Made by a program: the position numbers and the translations under genes. The notes under the pieces were generated by a model. That model saw only the letters and a program-made list of their open reading frames with translations. It was not told the DNA's origin and did no database searches. Shown piece by piece: positions 1-10,490 of a stretch of DNA of 64,000 nt (its first letter is position 1; every line of letters begins with the position of its first letter). The stretch is from NCBI GenBank assembly GCA_029876055.1, contig CM056875.1, forward strand, positions 1,550,001 through 1,614,000. The letters run 5' to 3'. Origin of the DNA: Madurella fahalii (Eukaryota > Ascomycota > Sordariomycetes > Sordariales).

Positions 1-1180
1 TCCGCAGCGCCTTGAGAAAAACGAAAAGCCTGAGCTGATTGTTTCGATGCTTGAAAACTAACATTGGTCCATTCCGTGCTGCTTGAATCGCATCGAGAAG
101 TTGCGCCGTGCTGCCTCGGCCGGACATCGACCTCGGCTGGGTAACCTGGCTGCGAATAACCAATTTCTTTACAGACGCCTAGCCTTCACCCCGCGATTCA
201 TGGGAATTGGCCTTGCTTGGCGTCTCAACGCATTGGCCACCTATGTTAACCCCTAACGATTTTCTCCGAAACCGCCAAGAGGTCGGGGAACCTTGCGAAA
301 TGCCACCAGATATGTCCCCCCCAATCACTCATTCAGAACGTGGGAGTTTTCCATTCTCGCGCATTTTAGGATCAAGACGCTATACGAACGATTAGCTTTT
401 ATGGTGTTGTGATCGTCTGATACGGTGAATCCAACAAGACATTCACCTCTCAGCGCTTGATGGTCTGCACTCCGTGCTGGCCAACTGACTCTACTTCCAC
501 CCTTCGTCGTCGGCTGGGAGCAAGACCTTTGCTCCAGCAAGTGCTCAACATAGGCGATGCGGCATGGCCTTTGGCTCTTTAGCGATGCCTACTTATTGAA
601 GCCTGCATTCTTAGCTTGGACATAACCCGAGTCTAGATGCTTCCTCGACGATCTGCATGCGCGCGTCCAGTCACTTCATCTCTCGTCGATTCTTTGTAAG
701 TCACAGACTGATATAGAAACAGCCATCAACATGGCGATCGGGCGGGCGCTAAGCGGGCCGGAAAGGGTGAGTACCGGCATCGAAGCGAGCTTCACGATGC
801 TCTACCACCTTAATGCCCATGGTTGCTGTGCGGCCATTGGACCGGTTGCACTTCCCGCCCCGCCTACTTATCGTGCATGACAGCGTTCCTGGTGATCTCT
901 GTTTCAGGAGGGCCTCAAAGGTAACGCAGGCAGATAAGTCGGTTGAAGGCTCGGGTGAGTTGCCGGCTGTTTGCTGTGTGCCCTTCACTTCTTTGTCTAG
1001 TTATCGTCTCTCCTTCTTGGTGTTTCTCTTTCCAATTCTACGATTTTTTTCATTTCTCCTTAGTATCATAGTCGCTCATTTTCTCTTCTGTTCTTCTTAC
1101 AACCCCAACTCTCCTTCATTCTACGACCTTGCGTTGTGCATCACCATACTTCTTCCCAAGGTGCCAAGAGATACACAAAG
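1..1180. other. 5' flank of the MARVEL gene, no gene seen
   Basis: No frame here has convincing coding character. The last 180 bases are rich in C and T, as is usual for the transcription start region of filamentous fungal genes, and probably hold the promoter and 5' UTR of the gene starting at 1181. Confidence 0.4.
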
Positions 1181-1804
1181 ATGGGCTTCGGTCTGATCCT
1201 TCCAATCCGAATCATCCAGGGCCTCCTTGCCCTGGCGGTGGTGGGCCTCTCAGCGTCTGGTATGGAAGGATCCCTCAACACCGCACTACGCCGTTAAGAG
1301 GCGCAGTGTAGATTCGATCGTGAACTGACAATACAATCTCGGCAGTCGTCCACTGGTACAATGCCACGATGGTCGTCGCCTCCCCCTCGCAGCTCAACTT
1401 TCTCATTTTTGGTGGTATATGGTCAATCCTTTCACTGGTCTCCATAGAAGCCGTTCCACGCTTCTACCCCAGAGGTAAACTTCCACTGTTTCGCCTTTCT
1501 TGTTTCCCAAGGTATGCCTAACCAATTTGTCCCAGCCTCAAATCCGTACATCGCCCTCGGCGTCGAAATCACAAACGTGTTGTTCTGGTTCTCGGGCTTC
1601 GTCGCCCTCGCCGTCTTCCTCAGCAAACTGCTCTTTTGCCGGGGAGCCGTCTGCCACGCCGCCCAAGTCGACGCCGTCTTTGCCGCCCTGTCGTTTGCCA
1701 TCTGGACTTCATCGACCGTGTTGCTGGGCAGGGACCTTTTCAAGGCCGGGTTCCGGAGGCCGTCGGCTGCGGGTTCGGCGCCGGCGATGAAGCAGACGGC
1801 TTAA
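1181..1804 (+). CDS. MARVEL-domain four-helix membrane protein
   Basis: Small integral membrane protein of about 166 residues. Proposed exons are 1181-1259, 1346-1474 and 1512-1804; the joined length is a multiple of three and both introns have GT..AG ends. The first helix begins almost at the N-terminus (MGFGLILPIRIIQ, then Leu/Val-rich). A second hydrophobic stretch follows (LNFLIFGGIWSILSLVSI), a third is near residues 80-105 (ITNVLFWFSGFVALAVFLS) and a fourth is near 125 (VFAALSFAIWTSSTVLLG). This four-helix spacing with an early Arg and Gln in helix 1 is the pattern of the fungal MARVEL family, whose members associate with membrane subdomains such as eisosomes. A specific role cannot be assigned. 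It has no clear functional link to its neighbours. Confidence 0.75.
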
Positions 1805-3686
1805 TAAGATCGGGCTCTCGGAGGACGCAGGCGGTATAATTATGGGGGCCTAGGGTGCATCCGTGATTTATCCGCAACATTTTCCTGACATCACCAGGTG
1901 GCATCGAGCAATCTAAGCATAGAGGGGTGGTTTGTACCTCATGGCGAGGCTGGGACCATTGCATTACTACATTACCTTATTTCAGCCTCATGGTTGGCCA
2001 TGTGGGCCTAAGCAACAGAATACGAGGGTCGGCTTCCTATGGGATTCTGTGGGCGGGTGGGATGGGACGGAACGGGGTTTTCCTTTTGCTGGCGCTGTCA
2101 TCCTGCATGGCCTAGACGGTCTGCCGGGACGGGACTGGGTCTCCTCCTGATTCAGCGAGGGTTAGGGTTCGGCGCTATCTTTGCGATGAAAAGGGGGTAT
2201 GCTTTGGCGTTGGGAGGCTTTGAGTATAATTACTGCCACAGGAGGTATATATATCCGATGTATTTCTTACTTTTGAATGGCTAGAGCTACTTGTTGTGTT
2301 TGGTGTATAAAAAGTGTTCATCTGGGAATAAACTCCGGAATCTTGCTAGCTTCGATCATGCCCTGTGCCAGCTTGCCAAATTCCAAAAGCGTCTCTTTCC
2401 CACGGCGTCAGGGGCAGTTTATGCAAAGCTTCGGAGTCACAAGTGAAAATAGAAACAGACAACACAGCCCACAGCCCACAGCCCACAGCCCGCAACCCAC
2501 GTTCGCAGTCCATACATATTTTGTACGTACAGTGGCGCGGAGTGGCCCCTCCCGCTGGCCCTCGAAAGGGGCGGGCGTTTTGGGGGTCTTTTCTAAGCTT
2601 CTAATGTAAACCGGGGTCGGGACAGGCAAGTGTAGCTTTATCGGGCTAAAGATGCATTTTGTCTTTTAAGACTGAGAGTATAACCCTTCGCCCTGCTTTA
2701 GCTGCTTCTTTAAGGCATCAGATGAGATCCAGTCCCCAGATCGGAGCTCCGAAACGCAAGCCAATTCGCAATGCACGCCGTTTCTGACACAAGCTGTTTG
2801 CAGACACGGGTAGCTTTGCCAGCCTCCTGCACGTTCGCCGCTTTCTGGGCCTAACAATTCCAGTCGTGTAAGTGATCGGCGAGGTTACACGGTTGACCCC
2901 TCGATGGAAGTGGGGGTTAGCTACCCCGCGACACCGTGGCACGGGGCAAGGGGGCAGTTGGGGTGGTATGCCTGTCTCGTGCACATCAATTCATCTTCTG
3001 TCTGTGGCACCCTGCATGCAGCCACATAACTCTGCATGAGTAGTTGGCTTCTGTCTGATGGTAATTCGTCAATTCTCGGGGTCGAGAAATATGGGGGTTC
3101 TGGCCAGCAGCTGTAGTCAGTCTACAAGACAGGTGGTAAGGAACATGCGTTGGAGTTGCGCAGTGACGACTACCTTCCCAGAGATAGGATATTACTCTTC
3201 CTCGTCAGCTCGGGCTGCAAGCCCAAAGCACAGCATCCTCAACGTGAAAAAAAGTGACAATGGGAATGCTCGACCCTGCCCGAGGATGGCTGCCCCGCGC
3301 CATTAGTCGATGGCGCGATTGCGTGCTAGATTTCACCCCACTCCTTCCCCCAAGCGACGTGTGCGACTGGGTGGGAGGGGATCCCGGCTGCTGGGCATCG
3401 CAAAGCAGTGTCTAACAAAAATTGGCCAAGGTGGCATGGCCTAACTAGGTGTACGGACGAGGTCAAGAGTGACGATCGGCTTGGATTGAATCAGGACGTG
3501 GGCGGATAGTGACATAGAAAAAGGGACCGCTTTCCACCCCTCCGCTCCCGTCCATCTCGTCCTCAACCTCCCTCTTTGTTTGTTTTCCATCCGAACCCCC
3601 GTTATTGGGAGTGGCTTCTACGACTGTTTCTCGCCCTTGACGGTACCCATTGATACCCTTCTCCTTCGACAACGTACCCTGCCACC
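1805..3686. other. Intergenic, no gene seen
   Basis: Nearly 1.9 kb between the MARVEL gene and the sulfhydrylase gene. The short open frames lack fungal codon bias or recognisable motifs. It holds a small tandem run of CCCACAG (about 2464-2491). The pyrimidine-rich stretch just before 3687 probably belongs to the promoter and leader of the downstream gene. Confidence 0.4.
2464..2491. repeat. Short tandem repeat, 7-bp unit
   Basis: The unit CCCACAG is repeated three times in perfect register with partial copies at the edges. It is a non-coding microsatellite-like tract with no apparent role. Confidence 0.7.
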
Positions 3687-5337
3687 ATGTCTGATCTGTC
3701 CCAGAAGTTCGAGACGCTCCAGCTCCATGCGGGGTACGCGCTACTTGCCCCCCTCGTAACATGTACCCGGACAACTGACAGGACTGACCCATTGTAGGCA
3801 GGATCCGGACCCAACTACCAATGCCCGCGCCGTTCCCATCTACGCCTCGACGGTGAGCAGTGTTGCATCTAGAGGTGGCGAGGACAGAGCGCTAATATGT
3901 CGCAAAACAGAGCTTCGTCTTCAATGACTCTGCCCATGGTGCCCGTCTCTTCGGCCTTAAGGAATTTGGCAACATCTACTCCAGGATAATGAAGTAAGTG
4001 GCAGGAGATTGTTAGTACGGAGACACAGAAGCAACATGCTCACGTTTTCAGCCCCACTGTCGACGTGTTTGAAAAGAGGATTGCTGCCCTTGAGGGAGGT
4101 GTCGCCGCCGTGGCTGCGGCCTCTGGCCAAGCCGCGCAGTTCATGGCCATCTCGGCGCTGGCGCACTCTGGTGACAACATCATCTCGACATCTAACCTTT
4201 ACGGCGGCACATACAATCAGTTCAAGGTCCTCTTCTCGCGTTTCGGCATCACAACAAAGTTTGTCAACGGGGACAAGCCAGAGGATTTCGCAGCTGCCAT
4301 CGATGACAAGACCAAGGCCGTGTACATTGAGAGCATTGGCAACCCACGCTACAACGTACCGGACTTTGAGGCCATTGTCAAGATTGCGCACGAGAAGGGC
4401 GTTCCCGTTGTGGTATGTGGAACCCGGGCTACTAGGAGGAGATTCTCCCAAACGCTGACCCTTTCTAGGTCGACAACACCTTCGGCGCTGGTGGCTACTT
4501 TGTCCGCCCAATCGATCACGGCGCGGACATTGTCGTGCACTCGGCGACTAAGTGGATCGGTGGTCACGGCACAACAATCGGCGGCGTGGTTGTCGACAGC
4601 GGCAAGTTTGATTGGGGCAAGCATGCCAAGCGGTTCCCGCAGATGGTTGAGCCGTCTGAGGGCTACCACGGCCTCAAATTCTGGGAGACTTTTGGGCCCA
4701 TCGCCTTCATCATCAGAGTCAGAGTCGAAATCCTCCGAGACCTCGGCGCCTGCCTGAACCCCTTCGCGGCTCAGCAGCTCCTCATCGGTATCGAGACGCT
4801 GTCACTCCGTGCTGAGAGACACGCCCAGAACGCTCTGACGCTGGCGAAATACCTGGAGAAGAGCCCTTACGTCTCGTGGGTATCGTATCCTGGCCTGGAG
4901 AGCCACCCGTCCCACGAGACGGCCAAGAAATACCTAAAGCGCGGCTTCGGTGGTGTCCTGAGCTTCGGCGTCAAGGGTGGCGGCGCCGCCGGTAGCCAGA
5001 TTGTCGACGGCTTCAAGCTCATCTCCAATTTAGCCAACGTTGGCGACTCTAAGACGTTGGCTATCCACCCCTGGACAACCACGCACGAGCAGCTTACCGA
5101 CGAGGAGAAGGTTAGCTCGGGTGTCACCGAGGTAAGCAAGCAACGTTGATGGGCAGGGTTGAGCCGACATTGACAGAACATCAGGATCTTATCCGCATCT
5201 CCGTCGGAACCGAGCACATCGACGACATCATTGCCGATTTCGAGCAGTCGTTCAAGGCTGCTGAGGCTGCGACGACCAAGAGCGGCGACAAGCAGTCGGC
5301 AGATGCTAAGGCCGAGGAAGCTCCTACTGTGGTCTGA
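3687..5337 (+). CDS. O-acetylhomoserine sulfhydrylase (homocysteine synthase)
   Basis: PLP enzyme that makes homocysteine (or can make cysteine) from O-acetylhomoserine and sulfide; equivalent to yeast MET17 and Aspergillus cysD. Exons: 3687-3733, 3798-3852, 3911-3993, 4052-4412, 4469-5131 and 5185-5337, giving 453 residues against about 440 for the family. The start has a strong fungal context (GCCACC before ATG). Visible motifs are the N-terminal FETLQLHAG and QDPDPTTNARAVPIY, the active-site tyrosine and Arg region GNIYSRIMNPT, the cofactor-binding VDNTFGAGGY near 183-192, and SATKWIGGHG with the Schiff-base lysine at about 210. The C-terminal half carries LNPFAAQQLLIGIETLSLRAERH and LISVG-like LIRISVGTEH. 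The tail after about residue 430 is Ala/Lys-rich. All splice sites are GT..AG. Cys/Met-metabolism family membership is very sure; the substrate (OAH rather than cystathionine) rests on overall similarity to the fungal OAH group. Confidence 0.93.
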
Positions 5338-5654
5338 TTTGCTTTTTAGTATAGCAGGCGTGTTTCTGAATTGGTCAATGAATATTGAATAATTTCTGTA
5401 TCCTATCAGCCCCTTGTGAGACGCCTTGTGAACCCGAGAGCTCAGGCGAGGTGCCCTCCCCTATCACTCGACGCACGCACCACCGATAGCCCTGCAACCA
5501 ATCACACCCCCTTGTAATCAACCCCTTGCAAGCCGCATTTCGTCACTGGAAAGCAGTACTCCGTAGGTCCCACAATCAACCACCATCATCCCCCAGAAAA
5601 CACCCCATCACCGTCACCGCGCACCTCGCTGCACACAACCACCCAAGCCGGAAC

Positions 5655-6657
5655 ATGCAGCTCACCACCTTCCTCCTCCCCCTCTTGAGCGCCCTCGGGT
5701 CTGCCTCCGCCCGCGCCTCAACCCCCCCGGAAACAACAACAGTCACCCTCCGCATCCCGCCCACCCACCTCATCCCCAACCCGCACACCCTCCCGGCCTC
5801 GACCCGCGCGACCCTCTCCACCCTCGGCAAGGCCCTCGCCGCGCCGCTGTCCGTCGCCAACACCTTCGTCTTCCGCAACGTCACGCCCGGGTCGTACCTC
5901 GCCGACGTGCACTGTGCGACGCACGCGTTCGTGCCGCTACGGGTGGACGTGCTGAGGGCGGCCGACGATGCGGAGGGGGGCGGCGGAGCGGGGCTGAGGG
6001 TCGCGGCGTGGGAGACGTACCGGGGGAACGACTGGGGGAACAAAGGGGAGGCGGTTGTCGTTGTGGGAGATACGGCGGATGTGGGAGGGGGGGACGAGAT
6101 CGGGGCGCTGGGGTGGTGATGGATCTGAGGGTCGCGGGGGAGAAGGGGTATTTCATGGAGAGGAGCAAATGTGCGTTTTTTTTTTTTTTTTTTTTTTTTG
6201 CCCAATACATGAGGGGGGCTGTTGTTGTTGTTGCTGCTGCTGTTGTGCTGACAGGAGGGAACACAGTCTCGGTCTTGAGCATCTTCCGGAATCCCATCAT
6301 CCTCCTGAGTCTGGTCAGCATGGCGCTGTTCTTTGGGATGCCGAAGTTGGTGGAGAATAGTAAGTCTCCTTTTTTTTTTTTTTTTTTTTTTTTTTTGCGT
6401 TTCCGGGACCTTGTGGCGGGAATGATGGCTGACAGTTATTCTCAGTGGACCCCGAAATGCGCGCTGAATGGGAGGAGAGGCAAAAGGAGAACCCCATGAA
6501 TGCTCTTATGGGTGCGGCCTCTGGACAGCCTGCCAACCCAATGAGCAACTTTGACATGGCCGCGTTTCTGGCCGGGTCTTCGTCGTCTAAGCCGGATGAG
6601 GGTAATGGAGGGTCGGGGCAGGCCAAGGCAAAAGGAGAGAGCAAGAAGAAGAGGTAG
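5655..6657 (+). CDS. EMC7: ER membrane protein complex subunit 7 (EMC7), with one apparent frameshift
   Basis: Subunit of the EMC insertase that places tail-anchored and multipass proteins in the ER membrane. Exons: 5655-6170, 6267-6359 and 6446-6657, about 273 residues if one base is missing from the sequence. The N-terminus is a signal peptide (MQLTTFLLPLLSALGSASA). A beta-sandwich region follows with NTFVFRNVTPGSYLADVHC, then the single membrane helix FRNPIILLSLVSMALFFGMP, then the cytosolic EMC7 signature MDPEMRAEWEERQKENPMNA and NPMSNFDMAAFLAGS. Odd point: the frame of exon 1 runs into a stop at 6117, while the expected continuation (DLRVAGEKGYFMERSK) lies in another frame. Adding one G to the G7 run at 6087-6093 joins the two and makes the total length divisible by three. 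No intron with good signals gives the right phase. Both introns contain very long T runs. The gene is convergent with the WW-domain gene. Confidence 0.82.
6176..6199 (+). repeat. T24 homopolymer in EMC7 intron 1
   Basis: A run of 24 T starts five bases after the GT donor at 6171. It lies within the intron 6171-6266. Confidence 0.9.
6370..6396 (+). repeat. T27 homopolymer in EMC7 intron 2
   Basis: A run of 27 T starts about ten bases after the GTAAGT donor at 6360, inside the intron 6360-6445. It mirrors the placement of the run in the previous intron. Confidence 0.9.
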
Positions 6658-7265
6658 CTGGGTGTCTGATTAGAGTAAGTGAGAACAAGGCCCGATGTTT
6701 GTACGTATATGCGCATAGAGATGGCTATTCGAGTGTTTTCTGGTAGTGCCAGGTAATCCTAGCAGAACTAAAGTGTAGAGCAACAATAGACAAAGAGTGT
6801 CCCGGAATCGCACGCATCAACATGCTCACATTGATATTCTCATGTTCTACATATCACTAGGAAGTCAGCCTTGAGATAGACCATCGGCATCCTATAATAC
6901 ATCATCCCTTCCTATTTTAATCTGAGTCTTGCAATAGCCTCTTTTTCATCGCGTACGAGTAAGTGACACTAGACACCAGAACTCCGTCGGCAGATCATAT
7001 AGCGGTACTTCGGATCATTACTGCAGCTATCCGGGAGAGTATGTACGCATGCGCCGACCTCGATGTCGTGGCAGAAGCGTCATAATACAACGGATGCCGG
7101 ATGCCGGATGCCAAATGCCACATTTCCGACAAGAACGGGAATGAACAACTAGATATCGTCAAGAAAAGGAAAGGCAAGAGATCAAAGCCAACAAGACGAC
7201 GTAATTAAAGAATACAGCTCCCGCGGCTTCAGCCGGCTCCGTACTCCCACTCCTTCTCACGAATT
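6658..7265. other. Convergent intergenic space between EMC7 and the WW-domain gene
   Basis: Shared 3' flank of two converging genes. It contains a perfect three-copy tandem of GGATGCC at 7092-7112. No gene is seen. Confidence 0.4.
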
Positions 7266-8360
7266 TTAGAAGTCGCCTCCAAAATCACCACCATCCATCC
7301 CGTCATCTATTCACAGGCGTTAGCAACCCATCTCCTACCGTCAGTCAATCAGAAACAAAGAGCGAATACTCACCAAACCCTTGGTCATACGCCGCCTCTT
7401 GGCTATCATCAATAGCATCCGCAACCAACGCGCCACCCACCAGCCCCGCACCGACACCCGCCGCCGCGGCGCCCGCGGCCATGCCCATGCCAGGCTTCCC
7501 TCTCGACGGCTTTCCAAACCCACCATGCCCATATCCATGGCTCCCGTGATGGGGCCCATGCTGCGAATACCCCCCGTAATACCCACCAACACCGCCGTGG
7601 GGCTGCTGGGGCTGGTAGTACCCTCCGCTGCCGCCGCTGCCGTACCCGCCGTACCCGCCGCCGTGCGCCGGCGTCCCCCCGTGGAATCCGGGCCCGGGGC
7701 TCCCCGGATACCCCCCGCTCTGGTGGCCATGCTTCCCAGCAAGCAAACCCCCCAGCGCACCCGGAAGTCCGCCACCGCTACTGCCGCCGGGCTTCTTGCT
7801 GCCGAGCAGCTTCCCTAGGAATCGCTTGCCCTTCTCCAGGTGGTCGGGCCGCGGCGGGAGCTGCGACGGGTACGACGACGGCCCCGCCGGGTATGCCCCG
7901 CCGGTGCTGCCGCCGCCGCCGCCGCCGAAGGAGGCCCGGGCCCGGGCGTCCTCTTCGGCCTGGAGCTGGCGCGCGAGGCGGGCGTCGTCTTCTTCGGTGT
8001 TGGTGGAGAATGATGCGCCCGGCTGGAACTGGTTGCTGTTGTGATTATCGTTGTAGGGGTTGCTCTTGGTGTCAGTCGGGGCGGGCTGGTCGCCGGGGGC
8101 GTACGAGGGTGGGGCACCGGCCGGGGCGCTGCTGCCCTCGGCGGATGGGGGCCGGGCGGGCTCGGTGGGCTTTTCCCATTGGGATTTTTTGGTGTAGGTG
8201 TTTACGTAGAACCTTGAAGAGGGTTAGTCCGGGAATTTTATTGTTTGGAGGCGGGCGGGACAAAGGCTCACCATTCCTTGTATTGCTCGTTCCAGCGCAC
8301 TACCCATCCTTCGGGTACTTTGGGAGGGGGAGGACCCGCAGGTGCCTCGAAATCAGCCAT
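7266..8360 (-). CDS. WW-domain protein with Gly/His/Tyr-rich tail
   Basis: About 322 residues. Exons on the minus strand: 8360-8272, 8212-7374 and 7306-7266; splice ends are GT..AG and the total is a multiple of three. The N-terminus is MADFEAPAGPPPPKVPEGW, and a single WW domain spans residues 15-48 (first Trp in PEGWVVRW, then EWFYVNTYTKKSQWEKP with the second Trp and the Pro). WW domains bind Pro-rich ligands. The middle has an acidic stretch (NTEEDDARLARQLQAEEDARA), and residues 170-270 are dominated by Gly, Tyr, His and Ser. A short Ala/Gly hydrophobic segment (GMAAGAAAAGVGAGLVGGALVAD) precedes the Asp-rich end DDGMDGGDFGGDF. This architecture is widely annotated in filamentous fungi, but I know of no defined role. 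It resembles adaptor proteins of ubiquitin or membrane trafficking pathways only in a general way. Confidence 0.8.
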
Positions 8361-10490
8361 GACGTTGATGAAGAGACTGACAAATCGGACAAGATCCTGG
8401 CGCGGCGGCGGGCGATAGAGGAGAACCACCCGACACTTTTGAGAGAAGCCTCAAGTATGGCGGGGTAGTAAATGGGAACGGCGGGGTAGAGGGTAACTGT
8501 CTGTTTTGTAAGGGAAGGGTTTCGGATGCGGATGATGCAAAACTCGGGTTTCTTGGATCAGGACACCCAGACAATATATGGGGCATCCATGACAACGGAT
8601 ACGCGCGGCACCCGTGGCGGTAGGCTTATGAATGATCCAGTCGAGCCCGGGCTCGACGAAGCAAGGAAACTCCAGTGAGGGGGCGACAGGCTTTGTCATC
8701 TCGTGCCGGGTTAGCACAGCCCCTCCAAGACGGGAAGAAGGTAGTACTCCTCAGGATCGACGGAGCGCAGTGAAGTGGCAACCGGATCGCCATGTCTGGT
8801 GGGGGGTCACACTACGCATCCAGGGTCCCGTTTTCGACCCCCTGCTTGGCAAAACGTAAAAACTAACTACAATAATAGGGCCGGATATGTGTGTAGTCTT
8901 TGACACGCAGCCGCATTCCTCCACCTTCTTGAGAGGCGAGAGCGGCCGCGGTGGCTAATGGGGTGGCTAGTGGTGATTGCTGTGGCCCAAGCGTTGTACA
9001 GTAGGGTGCGGACCCGAAGCACTGCAAACATTGGAGCCCTCCGTATCACGGGGCTTCTATATGAGAAGCGGTCAACATTTCCACATGCTAACTATCAGTT
9101 TACCAAAACACTTAATATTATATAAAACATGTGTATTCTTTTCATGCTTCATACACCGTTCTATCCTAAAATGTGTGCCGGTCCTTCTGGCACTAGATAC
9201 ATAGGAAAACCGTCCTGTATAAGTTGAGTGAAAACCTATATCAACAAGTAATAGTGTTACGTAGTGAAAGATACCAGCACTGCCCTACAGTGCTTGATTT
9301 GTGACCCGCCATTACGGACGGCCCAAAGGTCATCCATGATATATATAAAAAGACTCATCTCAGGGTCCTTCTCAGGATCTGAATAATCTTCAGCCTTAAA
9401 TCAGTGATCATATCTGTTTCGGGATATCTTGGGCCCACAACTAATGTCATCTAAAGCATCAGATGGGACTGGCAGAGCCATTTCACGAACACATGCATGG
9501 TGTACACAAAGTAAGGTAAGATTATTGATTGAAGATTTCAGGCCCTGAGGGAAACCTGATATGAGAGGGTCTTTATATGCTATAGCTTACCCCTGAGCCG
9601 TCATCCTTGACGCTCTACGGCTCATGTTGCATGGAAAGTAAGATAAACGACTTGATTCAATTGTCAAAGTGTCGCTATCTCAGGGGGCCGGGCCCCCGTA
9701 ATATATGACAAATAAAAAGGCAGTGCCCGGAGAAGGTTCAGGGATCCCAGGAGGTCATAACAGTCCCAGAATCCAGACCGTCTGCCCACTAGGGGACCCA
9801 CACCATCTGGGCATCCACACTGCAACAGCCCAGACACTGCTCGGCAGTGCGGGTCATTCCACCAGCTAGCATTATCTTCCTTGGTACACACCAAGCGAGA
9901 GTTCATAAAGTGCTTATCTCTAGTTCTATGTCTGACGCTCTAGAAGTCAAGATTTACAATTCTCAGAACGAGACTTGATAACAAATAGGAAACAACAATA
10001 GTAAAAGCCGGTTAGTGGCAAATGAAAGAGTAGTATTGTATTAGGCCTTGGTTTTTCATTTTTTGGCTTCAGCTTCTGCCGCCCCTCCTCTTCTCCAGCC
10101 CCCTTGGTCTCTAGCTCTAGCTGTCATCTAGAATAGCATAGAAAGGCAGGTTATTATTAGTGTCTTAGATTGATAATGATAGATCGGAAATGTAAGGGAT
10201 TTTTGCCTGTTTCACTAAATATTTACTCATTACGGGGTAGTCTGGTGTATTCCCGGTACTTAGTATACGTAGGTTTTATCTTAGCTAACGGTAGAATAGA
10301 AAATTTAGAATTACTAGTATAAGGGACTATCGCAAAAAAATACATCGAAGGAAGTGGATTCAGATATCTCAATACTGATTAGTGCGGGATTACATGAAGT
10401 CTTTAACAAAAAGCCTCCCATTATTCTAGAGAGGTATCTGGATTGCATGATGATAACATGAGCCGCATTTTTGGGGAGTTTAGAAATGCC
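8361..10490. other. Gene-free, AT-rich toward the right
   Basis: The first 500 bases look like an ordinary promoter flank. From about 9050 the sequence becomes clearly richer in A and T with many TA steps, and the short frames carry no recognisable protein. This look is typical of old repeat DNA altered by repeat-induced point mutation (RIP), but no transposon protein or terminal repeat could be recognised. Confidence 0.45.
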
